This document shows positions 39,770 through 42,217 of a DNA stretch of 42,217 nucleotides, one piece after another. The notes under the pieces are model-generated. The model made no database searches. It worked only from the letters and a program-made list of their open reading frames with translations, and was not told where the DNA came from. A program made the position numbers and the translations under genes. Source of the stretch: Nitrososphaerota archaeon (GTDB lineage Archaea > Thermoproteota > Nitrososphaeria > Nitrososphaerales > Nitrosopumilaceae); contig JAGWGA010000015.1 in assembly GCA_028867675.1 (NCBI GenBank), positions 1 through 42,217 of the forward strand. The letters are read 5' to 3'. Each line of letters opens with the position of its first letter. Positions within the stretch are counted from its first letter, which is position 1.

Positions 39770-40969
39770 TTAGAATCCTGCAACTACAGGGTCTGAAGGT
39801 TTCATTATCTCACGTAGTAGAATGGTAGCGTATGAACCCCGTGAGAGTGTAAAATCGATATAGGGTTCTTTTATTGCAAAATCCTTACACATCATTACCA
39901 CTTGTCTGAATCCTCCTTCCTCACTTGCTTCTTGCATCTCTTTTACAAAAAAGTCCTTTGGAGTTATTTGCTGCTCTACAAGTATCTGGGAAATGAAATT
40001 GTCAAATCTATTCTTTTTCGAATACGAATATCCAACAAGTGGAACAGCTAATCTCTGAAGAGGATCGTTTTCATATCTTCCAAGATTATCATCTTTATCA
40101 AAACATACATCACCTTGTTTTGGTTGTAGTAAATCTTCACCAAATTCGTATGCTTGTGATACTGCCTGATTGAATACAAAAGACTGGAATGCTTCAACAA
40201 AGAATCTTCTCAACTGAATTGGTATTGCACGTAACGCCTTGAGTGAATCTCCATGGTTTATCATTTCATCTAAGACAATTCTCTCAATGTCCATTTGTGG
40301 GGGAACTTCCTTGAAGACCTTGGTATAATTTGACTTGTCCTTGAGCATTTCACGTATCTTGTTGTTGTGTGGTAGATCGTGCTCTGATGTGTAAGAAAGT
40401 AAAGTCTCTACCGCATAATCAAAATTTTTCTGCAAGATTGCCTTTCCTATCAAATGTGATACAGGTCTTCTACTTCCAAATCTTTGATATCCAAAAAAGT
40501 TGATTATTTTATCCTGCTCGTTAAACTTGGAAATCTTTGAAAAATCTGCATCTTCTATCTTTATCTTGAAATGATTTCCAATCATGTCTTTTTTTGTTAG
40601 AGGTTTTTGTAGTAAACCAATCTTCTCAAGTGTGTATCTGTTTGTGACTAGAGTATTAGTAGATCTCCCAGTTGTCATGTCACAAACATATTGCTCTGTA
40701 GTAGCATTTGCATCTTTGAGTCCTAATGCCTTGAGTCTTAGACCATATTTTGTAAAAATATCTGATAATGCATGATTTGTATCAATGCCTTGTTTTTTTA
40801 GTTTGTATACTGCGTAACTCCCTGAGGAAGAAATCTTGTCAAGTGATTTTTCTCTTAATATCTCCGATACAAAGAACTGCTCGGGTGATGATTTTATTTT
40901 TCCTCCAGTGCCATCTGTTTTTGTACAATAAATAGAAATTCCAATCAGTTTGTCTAGATTGGGAACCAC
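39770..40969 (-). CDS. truD: tRNA pseudouridine synthase TruD
   Basis: A 399-residue pseudouridine synthase of the TruD family. The catalytic Asp86 lies in ALGLKDANATTEQY, the defining motif, and FGYQRFGSRRPVSHLIGKAI and RRFFVEAFQSFVFNQAV are further landmarks. TruD makes pseudouridine at U13 of tRNA in bacteria, and the archaeal and eukaryal enzymes (Pus7-like) also modify U35 and other sites. The GTG start at 40969 lies three bases after the stop of the upstream Vgb-like gene, so the two are co-transcribed despite unrelated functions. TruD is slightly longer than the bacterial enzyme, as usual for archaea. Confidence 0.92.
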   Translation of the reverse strand: MVPNLDKLIGISIYCTKTDGTGGKIKSSPEQFFVSEILREKSLDKISSSGSYAVYKLKKQGIDTNHALSDIFTKYGLRLKALGLKDANATTEQYVCDMTTGRSTNTLVTNRYTLEKIGLLQKPLTKKDMIGNHFKIKIEDADFSKISKFNEQDKIINFFGYQRFGSRRPVSHLIGKAILQKNFDYAVETLLSYTSEHDLPHNNKIREMLKDKSNYTKVFKEVPPQMDIERIVLDEMINHGDSLKALRAIPIQLRRFFVEAFQSFVFNQAVSQAYEFGEDLLQPKQGDVCFDKDDNLGRYENDPLQRLAVPLVGYSYSKKNRFDNFISQILVEQQITPKDFFVKEMQEASEEGGFRQVVMMCKDFAIKEPYIDFTLSRGSYATILLREIMKPSDPVVAGF

Positions 40970-40972
40970 TTC

Positions 40973-42217
40973 TTACTCTAGTGTGACGTCAATATATTTT
41001 GAAACTGTGACATCATTATATCTTGCACCTATCAAAACTTTGTAAGTACCAGTGACGGCAAAATTGTCTGCGGATATGGTTACCTTGACAGTCTTTGGCT
41101 TGTCTACTGTAACTTGAGTATTGTCTGGTGTAATTGAGATATTTTGTGTACCTGCAGTGTTTGCTGTAATGATTGATACTGGAGATGTTAATTGTTCGTG
41201 TGGATTGATGTTTAATGAAATTGTTGTATTTTGTCCGCGATGTACAGTAATTGAAGTATCTGATGAATTAACATCAATTGGTAATGCTACACTAGAATCT
41301 AAAACACCTATGTTATTTTCAACCCATTCTGAAAACCATACCTTGTTATGATCTACTGTGAAGTCTAATACTTGAGCTACTCCACAGTCTTGCAAAGTTC
41401 CACAATCAGACCAGTTAGGATTCTTAGAAGGAACGAGATATTCTACAAGAGACTGGGTTGATGGATCAAATACTCCTAAACTATTTGCAACTTGTTCGTT
41501 AAACCATAGTCTTCCCTTGTCATCAAAGTGATTCCAATATGGTCTTGATATTGGAGTCTTGATTAGTCCTGATACATTTCCATATGATGACATTGGAGGT
41601 GGAGAAGTTAGATGTCCTGTAAATTGTTTAGTGATGGGATCAAAATCATAGAAAAGACTGCTTGCAGTATCCATTATCCATAATTTTCCTGAAGAATCAA
41701 TTGTAATTCCATTGGGTGCCTGAACTTCTTGAGGTAGAGCATATTGTGTAAAGTTGCCTGTCTTTTGATCATAGCTTACTAGAGTTCCACCTTGTTGGTA
41801 TATCCAAACTGTATACCAAACCTTACCTGTAGGATCCGTTACCATTGTACTGGTAAAGTTATAGTTTCCAGGTGATGGAATGGCTGTTACACCAAGATCA
41901 GGACCTATATGATCTGTAGTAAAGACTCCAATCTTTTTTCCGGTAAAGTCGTTGACGTATACATTCTTTCCATCAATGAATAACATCTGTGGGAAAGAAC
42001 CTTCAGATGTTGCACTCTTTGGGAATGTAAATCTAGTATAACTCTTGTCTGTTGGATTAAATTTCCAGACCAAGTTGTGCTGTGAATCTGTAAACCAAAT
42101 GTTTCCATCCTGTGCAGTACCTAGACCCCACATCATAGATTTTTCTCCCTTTTGCCATTGTACGTTGTTAAATTCTTGGAATGTCTTTGACGAAGGATCA
42201 AACTTGGCCAAGTTTCC
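40973..42217 (-). CDS. Vgb-like beta-propeller protein, 5' end missing
   Basis: The frame runs off the right edge, so the N-terminus (and any signal peptide) is outside the window. The visible part has propeller repeats of the virginiamycin B lyase/streptogramin lyase type (GLGTAQDGNIWFTDSQHNLV, NGITIDSSGKLWIMDTASS, WNHFDDKGRLWFNEQVANS, VDHNKVWFSEWVENNIGVLD) over about 300 residues. An Ig-like domain of about 100 residues follows (ITVHRGQNTTISLNI...TGTYKVLIGARYND). Two cysteines (DCGTLQDCG) may pair. Lyase activity should not be assumed; related thaumarchaeal proteins are uncharacterised. It is probably secreted and lies three bases upstream of truD. Confidence 0.82.
   Translation of the reverse strand, partial: GNLAKFDPSSKTFQEFNNVQWQKGEKSMMWGLGTAQDGNIWFTDSQHNLVWKFNPTDKSYTRFTFPKSATSEGSFPQMLFIDGKNVYVNDFTGKKIGVFTTDHIGPDLGVTAIPSPGNYNFTSTMVTDPTGKVWYTVWIYQQGGTLVSYDQKTGNFTQYALPQEVQAPNGITIDSSGKLWIMDTASSLFYDFDPITKQFTGHLTSPPPMSSYGNVSGLIKTPISRPYWNHFDDKGRLWFNEQVANSLGVFDPSTQSLVEYLVPSKNPNWSDCGTLQDCGVAQVLDFTVDHNKVWFSEWVENNIGVLDSSVALPIDVNSSDTSITVHRGQNTTISLNINPHEQLTSPVSIITANTAGTQNISITPDNTQVTVDKPKTVKVTISADNFAVTGTYKVLIGARYNDVTVSKYIDVTLE

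Noticed and set aside
1-42217. tRNA, rRNA, CRISPR, transposon or prophage elements
   Set aside because: No GC-rich cloverleaf-like intergenic segments, no regularly spaced repeats, no transposase, integrase or phage genes were seen in any gap; all gaps are under 300 bases.
40973-42217. Antibiotic (streptogramin) lyase function for the Vgb-like protein
   Set aside because: The propeller repeats resemble Vgb, but the fold is shared by many non-lyase proteins and the added Ig-like domain and likely export argue against assuming this activity.

Overview
The window is a gene-dense, AT-rich stretch of chromosome from an ammonia-oxidising archaeon of the Nitrososphaerota (Thaumarchaeota), most likely in or near the Nitrosopumilales. 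The evidence is a thaumarchaeal-type copper nitrite reductase (nirK), archaeal ribosomal proteins L39e, L31e and L15e, archaeal DnaG primase, CTP-type riboflavin kinase, LysW-dependent lysine/arginine synthesis, a degenerate FtsZ homologue, and secreted proteins with C-terminal modules typical of this phylum. The genus cannot be fixed from the sequence alone. I saw no tRNA, rRNA, CRISPR array, insertion sequence, integrase or prophage. No stretch over 300 bases lacks a gene; the largest gaps are about 200-240 bases (2061-2261 and 20128-20296).

Layout. 1-6057: cell-surface and membrane proteins of unknown function plus a DUF2252 protein. 6067-9719: a class I glutamine amidotransferase, a Toprim protein, dnaG, ribK and, convergent with it, an FAD synthetase. 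9758-20127: a leftward-transcribed block holding a diphthine synthase fused to a DUF357-like domain and nearly all LysW-dependent lysine and arginine genes. The upstream operon reads argG, lysW (E-ending), argX, lysY, lysZ, lysJ, Lrp regulator. The downstream operon reads lysS, a possible 26-residue ORF, a second lysW (Q-ending), lysX, lysK, dphB. LysYZJK are probably shared by both pathways, as in Sulfolobus. 20297-22969: a two-gene NitT/TauT-type ABC transporter without an adjacent binding protein, and a surface protein. 23052-27402: a methionine methyl-transfer locus, with an MTHFR-like protein divergent from a methionine synthase split into two genes. 27457-32401: a Nudix hydrolase, L39e and L31e, the FtsZ-like protein, an MtaB-type methylthiotransferase and a class II fumarase. 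32503-42217: nirK, a SerA-like dehydrogenase, L15e, several envelope proteins, a lone Lrp ligand-binding domain, an NHLRC2-like thioredoxin/NHL protein, TruD, and a truncated Vgb-like beta-propeller protein.

Two themes recur. First, many single genes have a TATA-like box centred about 26 bases before the start codon, which predicts leaderless mRNAs. Genes inside operons instead overlap or abut and sometimes carry Shine-Dalgarno-like motifs. Second, the amino-acid block holds the most unusual material: two LysW carriers with different terminal residues, perfect dyads between the Lrp gene and lysS, and a possible unannotated small ORF. I did not find a clearly new defence or mobile system. The best candidates for new biology are the Q-ending LysW, the winged-helix FAD synthetase facing ribK, the DphB-DUF357 fusion and the FtsZ paralogue with a lost GTPase signature.
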